Shown here piece after piece: positions 21,823-31,000 of a stretch of DNA of 38,369 nt. The notes beneath the pieces were generated by a model, which saw nothing but the letters and a program-made list of their open reading frames with translations, was not told the origin of the DNA and ran no database searches. Origin of the DNA: a virus; IMG/VR virus record IMGVR_UViG_3300014839_000021, positions 1-38,369 of that record; one strand, given 5' to 3'. Each line of letters begins with the position of its first letter. The stretch's first letter is position 1. A program made the position numbers and the translations under genes.

Positions 21823-23417
21823 TGCCCAGAGAAGAACTCAATATCGAGCGTTTCGACGTCGGCCTCGTGACTGCCATTGACCCGAAAGACGTGAGCCTGG
21901 ACGCCTCAACGGATGGCTCCGTGAACCTGGAGGCGATGACCGCGCACGGGCGCCTCAAAGGGCGTTTGGTGGACGGCGCCTCCATCTGCTACGCCATGAC
22001 AGGGTCGAAGATGTCGGGCCTGATTTATTCGGCGACGGCCTACGGAGCCCTGGTGACCTGCGACGGCTCGACGATTTATACGACGCGCTGGTTCTCGGGC
22101 GGGTTCACAACGAGCGAACTGGTGAGCCAGGGGTCGGTGTCGAGTCCTGGCAATATGACCGTGTTCAACCGCGAGGTCCGCGTCGGCGGGACGACCCCGA
22201 AGCTCTGCGGGTACAACGAGAACAGCGGGTCGGAGTCCATCCTCTACGGCGACTGTGAGTGCCGCGGGATCAACCTCGCCTCAGTGACAAACGTGCTTCC
22301 CTGCGCCGTGGTGGATGTCACAACCCCTGGAGCTCTGGCCCAAACCACTCAGTACTTCTACAAGGTGTCCATCGAGTACGATAACTACGAGGAATCCATA
22401 CTGAGCGCCCAGGAGCCCGCTATGGCGATCGGTGTCGGCCTTGCCATTCCCATGTTCAGTTACCATCCCCTGCCAGGGTACAGCTCAGTCCAGATCATCA
22501 TAAAGATCCCCGATGCGATCTTCGAGAACCCTCGGGTGACGGCGGTGAACCTCTACCGCGCGGAATCCGTGTGGGAACAGACGGCCGCGGGACTTGACCC
22601 TCCTCCCGTCATCGTGGCGGACTCACTCTACCGTCAGATTATCCGCATTCCCAAGACCGACTCGGCCTGGGTGAGCACGATCCCAGGTTCCTGGTACGGA
22701 GGATACCCGCCAGGCTTTGTCTCTGACGATTCCTCCGCCCACGGATACAGGTACACGGACATCGGGGGAGACGACGGGCAGACCTACGAGGACCGCACGG
22801 GGATCTCTGGGACGCTCGACTCCAACTTTGTGAACTACAAGCTGAGCGCGGTCGTCAACTCCCAGTTCGTGATCGCCCAATGTCAGCACTCCGAGATCAC
22901 GGACGCAGGGCTCATGATCTTCAAGAGCAAGGCGAACCGCCCCGATATGTTCGACTGGATCGACGATTTCATCAAGATGCCCACGATGCCCGTCTGTATG
23001 CTCGGCTTCAACGGCAGGCTCTTCGTGTTCGACGGTGGTTCGATGTACGTGGTCAATATCGACGAGATGTTTATCGAGGATGCGATGCAGGGGGTAGGCG
23101 TCGGCAGTCCCTTCTCCGCTCTGGCGACGCATCACGGTCTTTTCATCCTTGACAGGAATATGCCCTGGGTTCACGACGGGACGGAGCTTATCCCTCTTGG
23201 CGCGGCGATCATCGACAAGTGGCGTAACCAGACCTGGGACCAGTACTCGATGGTCGCCTGGCACGAACGCTCGGGCGCGGTCCTTTTCATGGATCTCTCC
23301 CACGGCGTGGCTTTCGCGTATAGTATCGCCTCGAAGCGGTGGGACTACTGGACACTTCCCGCCTCCTGCCAGAGTGCGATCACCGATCCCTCCAGTAACG
23401 TCATGCTGGTGACCTGA
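21822..23417 (+). CDS. Virion structural protein, beta-propeller-like (531 aa)
   Basis: ATG at 21822 sharing a base with the preceding TAA. The opening (ERFDVGLVTAIDPKDVSLDA, then SVNLEAMTAHGRLKGR) matches the N-terminal theme of phage tail/head-closure proteins built from repeated blades, and Trp/Tyr-rich beta segments (e.g. GGSMYVVNIDEMF, HGLFILDRNMPWVHDGTEL) recur. Candidate tail hub or gp10-type stabilisation protein. The mapping to P22 gp10 is inference. Confidence 0.55.
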   Translation: MPREELNIERFDVGLVTAIDPKDVSLDASTDGSVNLEAMTAHGRLKGRLVDGASICYAMTGSKMSGLIYSATAYGALVTCDGSTIYTTRWFSGGFTTSELVSQGSVSSPGNMTVFNREVRVGGTTPKLCGYNENSGSESILYGDCECRGINLASVTNVLPCAVVDVTTPGALAQTTQYFYKVSIEYDNYEESILSAQEPAMAIGVGLAIPMFSYHPLPGYSSVQIIIKIPDAIFENPRVTAVNLYRAESVWEQTAAGLDPPPVIVADSLYRQIIRIPKTDSAWVSTIPGSWYGGYPPGFVSDDSSAHGYRYTDIGGDDGQTYEDRTGISGTLDSNFVNYKLSAVVNSQFVIAQCQHSEITDAGLMIFKSKANRPDMFDWIDDFIKMPTMPVCMLGFNGRLFVFDGGSMYVVNIDEMFIEDAMQGVGVGSPFSALATHHGLFILDRNMPWVHDGTELIPLGAAIIDKWRNQTWDQYSMVAWHERSGAVLFMDLSHGVAFAYSIASKRWDYWTLPASCQSAITDPSSNVMLVT

Positions 23418-23773
23418 TGGCACTTTTACCGATAGGACCGCTCCCAGGCCAGGCAAACACTCCTGGACCCTGGACATGGTTCTCGCCCGAGTACACGATG
23501 GGCGACCCGTCGCAGTTGAAGCGCCTGTACGGTGTGCAGATGACCGTCCTCTCGGGGACCGTCATCTATCCCAGCGCCCTTAACTCGGCGTCGTACGCCC
23601 TAGACGGCACCAATATCTACTGGACCCTCGCCCTGGACTCTAACGGCAAATCAACCGCGCCCACTCCCGGATACCAGTTCAAGACGATCCGGATACGCTT
23701 GATAGCGACCGATACCAATGTCTCGGTGACTTCGCTCACCATCCTGTACCGCAAGATGATAGGACTACGATGA
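23417..23773 (+). CDS. Hypothetical virion protein (118 aa)
   Basis: ATG overlaps the TGA of the previous gene. Aromatic, beta-rich sequence (TWFSPEYTMGDPSQLKRLYG, then TIRIRLIATDTNVSVTSLTI). It has the look of a small beta-sandwich accessory to the upstream protein; no family recognised. Confidence 0.55.
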   Translation: MALLPIGPLPGQANTPGPWTWFSPEYTMGDPSQLKRLYGVQMTVLSGTVIYPSALNSASYALDGTNIYWTLALDSNGKSTAPTPGYQFKTIRIRLIATDTNVSVTSLTILYRKMIGLR

Positions 23774-24795
23774 AACTGACCCCCAGAAGGACGCACCAGA
23801 GGGAGGTGGACCGTAACCTCTCCAGCATCTACGATAAGCTCAACTCGCTTCTCACGGCGACAACCGTGACGACCGCGGGGACCAAGACCACGCTCACGAT
23901 CAATGCGGACCTGGCGATCGGCGGGCACGTCACGACCGAGGGTGGCGACGGCACGGGAAGTCTGGGTTCGGGCAGCATCATGTGGGACACCGCGGGAAAC
24001 CTCTTTGTGAAGGGGAATATCACCTCGGGTTCGACGATCATCGGGGCGACGCTGAAGACAAGCACTGCCCCCCAGCACGTCGAGGTGCGGGAAAGTGACA
24101 ACGCGATTGCTTTCTACGGGAGTGACGGGGGCGTTAGCACGCTGGTCGGCACGATCGTCGGGACCTCGTCCCCTGGATACTGGTTCACCCACATCATGGA
24201 TTTTGTCGCCGAGGCCATCCACGGGATCATCAGGTTCAACGCGCCGCAGATCATACTCAACGGGTGGGTCGAGGCGGCGGGCGATGTTGCCATCGCTGGC
24301 GCACTCAACGTGACGGGGCCGTCGTATCTCTCGGGCGTTACAGGTCCTCTCGCGGTCACGGGCGCTCTCTCGGGGGCCTCTATCACCGCACCGAACGTCA
24401 GACGTGTTGTGTATTCGCCAACCATCATCCAGACCGCCAATGATGGAGTCATGCCCGCAGAGGTCGTGTTCACGCAGATTGCCCAATCGGGGATGAAGGA
24501 GAAGTTGCGGTGTTACGACATCAAGAGGACGGGCGACAAGTACGTCAGGATGTCCTGGATTGACACGGCGGCGGGCTCGACGGTTCCCCCCACGGTGCGC
24601 CTCGATGTGAACGGGGTGAACACGGACCTGAGTACGAACTGGGGCGACTCGAACACACCGCGATCCGTCCTGTACGACATCTCTGGCCTTGCGGACGGCA
24701 CGCCTCTCACGATCAAAATGTGGATGCAGGCAAATTACAGCACCCTGACGACCTTCAACGTGTCTCAGGTCGTCATAGCGGTCACGGCGGCGTAA
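23770..24795 (+). CDS. Tail fibre/tip-like protein (341 aa)
   Basis: ATG overlaps the previous stop by 4 nt. A helical start (REVDRNLSSIYDKLNSLL, about 11-28) is followed by beta-helix-like repeats with Gly/Thr turns (NLFVKGNITSGSTIIGATLK; AAGDVAIAGALNVTGPSYL; VTGALSGASITAP) and a compact C-terminal beta domain (about 255-341). This matches short phage fibre or tip proteins that bind the particle through the N-terminus and the cell through the C-terminal knob. No specific receptor domain identified. Confidence 0.6.
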   Translation: MKLTPRRTHQREVDRNLSSIYDKLNSLLTATTVTTAGTKTTLTINADLAIGGHVTTEGGDGTGSLGSGSIMWDTAGNLFVKGNITSGSTIIGATLKTSTAPQHVEVRESDNAIAFYGSDGGVSTLVGTIVGTSSPGYWFTHIMDFVAEAIHGIIRFNAPQIILNGWVEAAGDVAIAGALNVTGPSYLSGVTGPLAVTGALSGASITAPNVRRVVYSPTIIQTANDGVMPAEVVFTQIAQSGMKEKLRCYDIKRTGDKYVRMSWIDTAAGSTVPPTVRLDVNGVNTDLSTNWGDSNTPRSVLYDISGLADGTPLTIKMWMQANYSTLTTFNVSQVVIAVTAA

Positions 24796-24810
24796 AACAA
24801 GAAGGATACC

Positions 24811-25392
24811 ATGCCTTACGACAATTCCAATCCGAACGATCCGAGCCAGCAATTTACCTGGGCGATGAACCGTCTGCAGGGCGACAGCTCTCAGGCGACG
24901 AGTCGCTTCAATGATCTGACCAACATGAACTCGGACTACAACAAGAACTTCCTCTCCATGATGATGAAGCAGGCGCAGGACACCAGGCCCTCCGAGGACC
25001 AGCTCTTCAGCCTGAACCAGCGCCTGGGCGGAATGTCAAGCGCCTCGGCAGCTTCCTTCGCCACACGGCAGGCGGCAGCGGCCTCCTCGAAGTCGAACGA
25101 CCAGGCTCTCAGCACCTTCCAGCAGGGAATGTTCCAGAACGAGAAAACGGCCCAGGGTTACCTCGGGATGGCCTCCGAGGACGATCAGAAGTCCGCGGGC
25201 CAGTGGCAGGACCAGTCCCAGTTCCAGCAGAAGATGGCCTACCAGAAACAGCAGGATATGTTCGGTTTTGCGAACCAGGCGATCGGCATGATCGGCGGCG
25301 GGTTCCTGGGCGGCGGATTCAAGAACCTCTTCGGCGGCGGAAGCCGCGGGACGCAGTACAACAACGGCAGTCAAGATCCGCACTACTCCTAA
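24811..25392 (+). CDS. Probable internal/ejection protein (193 aa)
   Basis: ATG with GAAGGA upstream. Gln/Ser/Ala-rich helices, many Met (LSMMMKQAQD, GGMSSASAAS), then a Gly-rich hydrophobic tail (IGMIGGGFLGGGFKNLFGGG, about 158-177). Soluble Gln-rich helices plus a membrane-active Gly segment are typical of podovirus internal proteins ejected into the cell with the DNA. It is the first of three such genes before the giant protein. Confidence 0.55.
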   Translation: MPYDNSNPNDPSQQFTWAMNRLQGDSSQATSRFNDLTNMNSDYNKNFLSMMMKQAQDTRPSEDQLFSLNQRLGGMSSASAASFATRQAAAASSKSNDQALSTFQQGMFQNEKTAQGYLGMASEDDQKSAGQWQDQSQFQQKMAYQKQQDMFGFANQAIGMIGGGFLGGGFKNLFGGGSRGTQYNNGSQDPHYS

Positions 25393-25404
25393 CGAGGACG
25401 CACG

Positions 25405-26400
25405 ATGAGTGAGTGGAATTTCGGCGAAGTGATCCTGCAGGCGATGAACAACCAGAAGAACCGCGAGGCGCAGGCTGCGGCACAGCAGGCCCAGATCGGT
25501 TCCGAACAGACGATGCAGAAACGGGCTCTCGGCCAGCAGGAGTCGGAGTTCACCCGACGCCAGCAGATGGAGGGCGATCAGTTCAAGCAGCGCCTTGCCC
25601 TGGAGCAGCAGGGAGTGGACATCAATAAGGCCGACCTTGGACTGCGCACGACCCGTCAGGCGCATGAGCTGGGGGAGGCGTGGGACTGGCAGAAGACGCA
25701 GGACATGGCCCACAACGCCCTGGGTTTTGGCGAATTGCAGAACCGCATCAACGCGGAGAAGTTTCACGAAGGGGCGGAGTTCAACGAGCAGAAACGCGCG
25801 GCCCTGGTCCATGAGGGACAGGTGGACTACGCGAACCAGACGAACAGGATCGAGCCCGTGATTCATCAGGACCAGTGGGCCATGCAGAAGGCGAGGCTCA
25901 CGACCTTCAATACCGCGGCGGACATTTTGACCAACAACTCGCCCCTGAAGTCTCAGCAGATGGGCGAGGCGTTCAAGAACGACCCGTATCGCGGCGCGGA
26001 CTTCGAGAAGTGGGGCGGGTTCATGAACGCGACCTACAACAACGATCTCCTTAAAACCTCGAAACTCGAACCCCAGAGGTATGTGAGCGGGATGTTCGGG
26101 CCTCCCGAGAAAACGCAGAACAACCTCGGCGGGATGCTGGACTATGCAAGCGGGAAGCTCGTCGGGACATTCCTTCCCAACGATGTCCTCCATGCGTACA
26201 CGACGCAGAAGGAAATGAGCCCCGCGGGCCTGGAGTTCCGCCAGGGCCAGGACCTCTGGCAGCGGGCGCTCCAGAACTTCCAGAACCCAGGATCAAGCGG
26301 CAACATCGACTACTTGCTCCAGGAGGGCGGCGCACAACCAGGCACTCCGACGCTTTACGATCCGTCCAACTATAAGCCGTACAATCCTAATTCCAAGTAA
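25405..26400 (+). CDS. Probable internal/ejection protein (331 aa)
   Basis: GAGGA before the ATG. A long Gln/Glu/Arg-rich helical segment (about 13-135, e.g. EAQAAAQQAQIGSEQTMQKR) gives a coiled coil; the remainder is polar and mixed. No known family. Position and composition match ejection proteins that build the trans-envelope channel in podoviruses. Confidence 0.55.
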   Translation: MSEWNFGEVILQAMNNQKNREAQAAAQQAQIGSEQTMQKRALGQQESEFTRRQQMEGDQFKQRLALEQQGVDINKADLGLRTTRQAHELGEAWDWQKTQDMAHNALGFGELQNRINAEKFHEGAEFNEQKRAALVHEGQVDYANQTNRIEPVIHQDQWAMQKARLTTFNTAADILTNNSPLKSQQMGEAFKNDPYRGADFEKWGGFMNATYNNDLLKTSKLEPQRYVSGMFGPPEKTQNNLGGMLDYASGKLVGTFLPNDVLHAYTTQKEMSPAGLEFRQGQDLWQRALQNFQNPGSSGNIDYLLQEGGAQPGTPTLYDPSNYKPYNPNSK

Positions 26401-26408
26401 GGAGTATC

Positions 26409-27926
26409 ATGGACCAGAACCAGCAATCGCAGCAGCAGGGCGGACCTTCGGGCGTCAACGCAGAGAAGATCGGGCGGCTTGTGCAGATGTACAACCAGAA
26501 CCCAGGCGCGTGGAACCCGAGCCAGGTCAAGTCGCTCTACCAGGCGGCCACCTCTGTCGGAATCCCGATGGACATACCTGGCTCGGCGGGGCGCTTCCTC
26601 GGGTCCGCCGCTGGCGGGTTCCTGCACGGAGCGACATTCGGACTCGTCCCCTCGGACGCCTTTGCCACGCCAATGACGCCCACGGATGAGAAGCTCCAGG
26701 GGGTCGGCAGTATGCTCGGCGGTCTTGCTACGGGTACGGTGGCGGGAAAGTTCGCCGTCAACAGCGCCCGCTCGATCGGAAGCGAGATGCTCGCCAAGGG
26801 TCTTGCTGAACGCGTGACGGCGAAGGCCGCAGGCGCGGAGGCTGCTTCGGCAGTCGCCAACGCGGGCGCTGATGCGGGGTCATTCACGAACAAGCTCAGC
26901 GGGATGTTCTCGAAGGCGTTCTCCTCCGACAAGATGATAGACCTGCTCCAGCGGGTGAAGGACTCTCCTGGACTTCAGAAAACGATCAATGACGCCATCA
27001 TGGGCGGGGTGATGGGCGCCACGCCGAATCTCCTCTCCGATCCTGGCGAAGCTTTGACACAGGGCTTGGTCGGGGCGGCGATGGGCGGAGCGTACGGCGG
27101 ATACCAGGCAAAGAGGGAAGGACTCGCCTTTGGTCCCGCCGTCTCCGAGGAAGCGGCGGTGAAGGCGGGAGCGCAGGCCGAGCAGCAGGCTTTGAGCGCA
27201 GGCGCCCCACAGGGCGAGGCGACCGTTGCGGGACAGAAGGAAGCAGCCCGCGTTCGCGCACAGGCGACTCAGGCGGCAACGCAGGCTGAAGCCGAGAAGC
27301 AGGCGGCACAGCAGAGGCCGTCGAGCGGAACGCCTCCTCCGGATGTCGCGCCGCCTTCGGCTGCGCCTGCTCCTCCTGCACCCGTTCAGACTGCGCCGCC
27401 GTCAGCGCCGACTCCTCCCCATGGACCAAGTCTCCCGAGTGAGCCGACGCCTCCCGCGGCTTCCAGGATGATGAAGAATACCCTGGTGACAAAGTACGGG
27501 TTCACCCCCGAACAGGTAAGCGCGATGAGCGACAAGGACATCTTCGACGCGATCCAGAAGGGCCAGAAGGCGGGGAGCGGGGCCAAGGTGGTCCACTCGG
27601 CGCCTCCGGGACCGCCTCCCACGGAACCGCCGTGGCCTGGCAAAGACGGGATGTATCGAGAGGAACCTACGGCGATCCCCGCCAACGCGAAGACCGCGCC
27701 ACTCTCAAGCAAGGTGCGCCAGCTCTCGCTCCCCGAGGCGGTAGAGAACCATGAGCAGTTCCTCTCGGGGAAGAACAAGACGACCATCAAGCAGATCGCT
27801 CTTTCGGCGCAGAAGCCCGCGGTGCAGAAGGCGCTCCTGCGGCTCTGGGCGGCGAAACGGCAGTTCGGCGACAACACGCCCACCAAGGTCAACACGATGG
27901 CGCAGCAGCTCAAAGTCAGTCTGTAA
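26409..27926 (+). CDS. Probable internal/ejection protein, Ala/Pro-rich (505 aa)
   Basis: AAGGAG before the ATG. Gly/Ala hydrophobic stretches (AGRFLGSAAGGFLHGATFGL at about 58-77; DAIMGGVMGATPNLL around 196-210; GLVGAAMGGAYGGY around 219-232) alternate with helices; a Gln/Ala coil (about 255-300) and a Pro-rich region (about 302-350) follow. The end is basic and helical (KTTIKQIALSAQKPAVQKA). The membrane-active Gly segments support the ejection role. Confidence 0.55.
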   Translation: MDQNQQSQQQGGPSGVNAEKIGRLVQMYNQNPGAWNPSQVKSLYQAATSVGIPMDIPGSAGRFLGSAAGGFLHGATFGLVPSDAFATPMTPTDEKLQGVGSMLGGLATGTVAGKFAVNSARSIGSEMLAKGLAERVTAKAAGAEAASAVANAGADAGSFTNKLSGMFSKAFSSDKMIDLLQRVKDSPGLQKTINDAIMGGVMGATPNLLSDPGEALTQGLVGAAMGGAYGGYQAKREGLAFGPAVSEEAAVKAGAQAEQQALSAGAPQGEATVAGQKEAARVRAQATQAATQAEAEKQAAQQRPSSGTPPPDVAPPSAAPAPPAPVQTAPPSAPTPPHGPSLPSEPTPPAASRMMKNTLVTKYGFTPEQVSAMSDKDIFDAIQKGQKAGSGAKVVHSAPPGPPPTEPPWPGKDGMYREEPTAIPANAKTAPLSSKVRQLSLPEAVENHEQFLSGKNKTTIKQIALSAQKPAVQKALLRLWAAKRQFGDNTPTKVNTMAQQLKVSL

Positions 27927-28027
27927 GCACTTTAGAATTCATACCGCGCGCGAGGGCGGCTCTCCTGGGGGTTTGAAACGCTCCGATCGAGGCCGCCTGC
28001 GGTTACTCTTCACAACGAGGGACGATC

Positions 28028-31000
28028 ATGGATGACCAGTCGATAGCACTTCTCAATTCGCTGTACCAGCAGAAACCCGAAACATTCACCGATGACCAGG
28101 TCGCCTCGCTTCAGCAGGTGAACAAGGATGCGGGCAAGGATTTCCAGCCCAAGGCATCGGCCCAGCCATTTAATCTTCTTAATACCGTTGCACAACTAGG
28201 CGAAGGATTCCTTCAGGGATTCACGACGATCAAGATGGGTGAAGCCCCGCAGAACACGGTCGAGGGGATCGCCCGATCGGTCGGGAGCCTCCTGGGATTT
28301 GTCGGCTTCGTCCCTGGCCCTGGCATCTTCAAGGCATTCAAGCGCGAGGGAATGGCGGGCGTTACCGCCGCGGCGACCCATGACGCGCTCGGCATCCAGC
28401 TCAAAAGCGTGCCCATGTGGATTTCGGACAAGATCATGGGCGGACTGCAGAAAACCATCGCCCAGACCGAAGCGGCGAGTGCAATCAAGTTCTTCAAGAA
28501 TGGCTCGATCGCGCGCGACGTGACCGAGGGCGCCCTTTCGCTCGGCATCGCCTCGGCGGTCGGCGCGGCGCAGCCCTGGGAGCTGAACATCGAGGACCGC
28601 ATGAAGGCATTCCTCGGCGGGGCGGAGGCAGGGGGCGTGTTCCGCGGTATCGGTAACACCTTCGCCAAGGGCGGCGCGATGAACATGGGGAGTGAGGCGA
28701 CGAACCTCCTGGCCCGTACGCTCTCGGCATCACTCTATTCTGGCATCCCCTCCACGCTCCGCGGTGAGCCGATGGAGATGCAGGTCTATGAATATCTCCT
28801 CGGGGCCTGGTTCGGCAAGAACGAGCAGCCCGCGTACATGAGGGAAGTGCATGGGCTGTTCAAGGACTACCTCGGCGACACGACTCGCCAGATGGAGCTC
28901 CTCGACCCCTCAAAACTCCCTGGCTACGACAACCTTTCGGACAACGCCAAGATCGAGGCAAAGGCCCAGGCGCAGCTCCTGGTCGGGGGATGGGAAGAAT
29001 CGGCAAAGGCAAGCGAGGCGGCAATCGCCGCCTCCCAAGCCTTCGCAGGCTCCATGACTGACGCGCTGGCGACGGGCAGGATAAGCCCCGAGCAGTACCG
29101 CGACTGGTCGAGAGTCCAGGTCGTCGAAGGCGCCTACCGCAAGACGAAGGATACGGTCGATCAGGAGCACCCCGAGTTGGATGAGGAGACACGTTCGGCG
29201 ATGGCGCGGCAGGGCGCACTCGCCAACGTTGCGGAGTTCTCACGGCAGGCCCGCACGAACACAGACGCGCTCAAAAGGCTCTGGGCAGCAAGCGACCAGG
29301 AGAACGTCTGGATGCACTCCAACGGCGGGACGCAAGTTCTGAAGATGTTCGACGACCGCGAGGTTGCCCGCCAGTGGATCGCCCCCGTCTACGAGCTGGC
29401 AAACCAGCTTGCGGAGTCGCGTGGAGCGATTGACAAGAAGAACGACGTCACCTATGCAAGCGAGATCATTGACCACGTCAAGGCGTCGGGCAAGGGTGCA
29501 AACCAACTGGATGCCTTCCGCGCCAGGATACTGAAGGAGTACTCGCTCGACACGACCAAGGACGCGGACTTGAACCGCAAGATCGTGCAGACCGTGGCCC
29601 TGGTGAGTCAGTCCAAGAGGCTCAACCGCCTGATCCTGAACAAGGACGGCGATGTAGTCCAGATGCCCCGCATGGACATGGACGGGGATTCGACCTCGAT
29701 GGACTATGTCCCCACGTTCATTGAGAAGAAGTCGGGAGCCACGGCGCACCTGCTCTCCTCCCAGTTTACCGAGGATGAGGAGAAGCCGCTGAATGACATC
29801 GAGTTTAATGCGGCCAAGATGATCGTTTCGGCCTACGGCTACACGGCGTCGACCACGGGACGCGACGGGACCGATGTCGCCCGTAGCGTGCCCCTGATAT
29901 ACTTCGGCCATGTGAAGGACACCCCTCATGAGGTGTTCCTGACGAGTGTTGTCTCGCGCGCGAAGGACGGCTGGACCTACGAGGTGAACGGCGAGAAGCG
30001 AACGGTGAAGTTCCTCCAGAAGCTCGACGAGCTTAACCGTGCCCCCGCGATGGCGGGACGCGACGCACGGAGCGACTACCAGGCGAACAGGGAGGACTTC
30101 ATCAGAGAGTACGCCGAGGGGAAGCCCATCTCCGAGCAGAAGAAGGTCGAGCTGAGGGATATTTACGAGCACCTGACGATGCAGAACATCGCCGTCGCCG
30201 AGCAGATGAATGACGGCATCTCGATCGGCGACCAGATGGCTTCCGCGCATGAGGCCCAGGGCGGCCTGTCCTTCATGACGAAGGTAACGGATTTCAACAA
30301 GCGTATGCAGCCGATGTTTAACCGCGATCCCCTGGCGGACCCCGAACAGTTCAAAGACATCCTTCCTGATGGGAAGATGAAGGGCGTCCTGGTGCAGATG
30401 GACGAGAGCCCGCAGGGTGGGAACGCGATGCAGAAGGTCGAGGACAAGAAGGGGAACGTCGTAGACAAGATCTACGGCGAGGCGACCGATGGCGTGTTCC
30501 TCATGACTGGTCCCGTGTACGAGCGCCTTGCCGCCTCGATGGGGCTGCCGAAGGATACGGGCGGGCAGAAGGGGACCGTGATGTATTCGGACAAAGCGGA
30601 CGGGATGTTTATCGGCAAGCTGTTCTTCCACCGTGCGAGTCCCGAGATGGAGAAGTCCATGACGGAGCGCGGTATACACTTCCAGGCGTACACGACGGCG
30701 GCCAAGCAGTTCGGCAAGCGTCCCGTGTTCACCGAGAAGTACTCGGGCGGGAGGTTTTCCTACGAGCGGCAGGGCGGCACGTTCCTCGATGACGGCACCT
30801 TCGAGTTGCCCGTTGACTCGATCCGGATGAACTTCGGGGCGGGGGAGATGGGTGGATTCCATGACACCTACTACAAGAGGCAGTTGGCCGACAACCTGGA
30901 CCTGGTGCATTCGATCGGCTGGGACGAGAACATACTGAAACCCGCCAACCGCGGGCGCGATTCGCAGAACCTGATCGCGGCGAAGTACTGGAACGTGAAC

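Noticed and set aside
23617-24852. A 411-codon antisense frame across virion genes
   Set aside because: No recognisable domain, Arg-rich shadow composition, and two coupled sense genes occupy the same bases.
25036-26193. A 385-codon antisense frame opposite the ejection-protein genes
   Set aside because: Leu/Arg/His-rich shadow of Gln-rich sense codons; sense genes have good ribosome sites.
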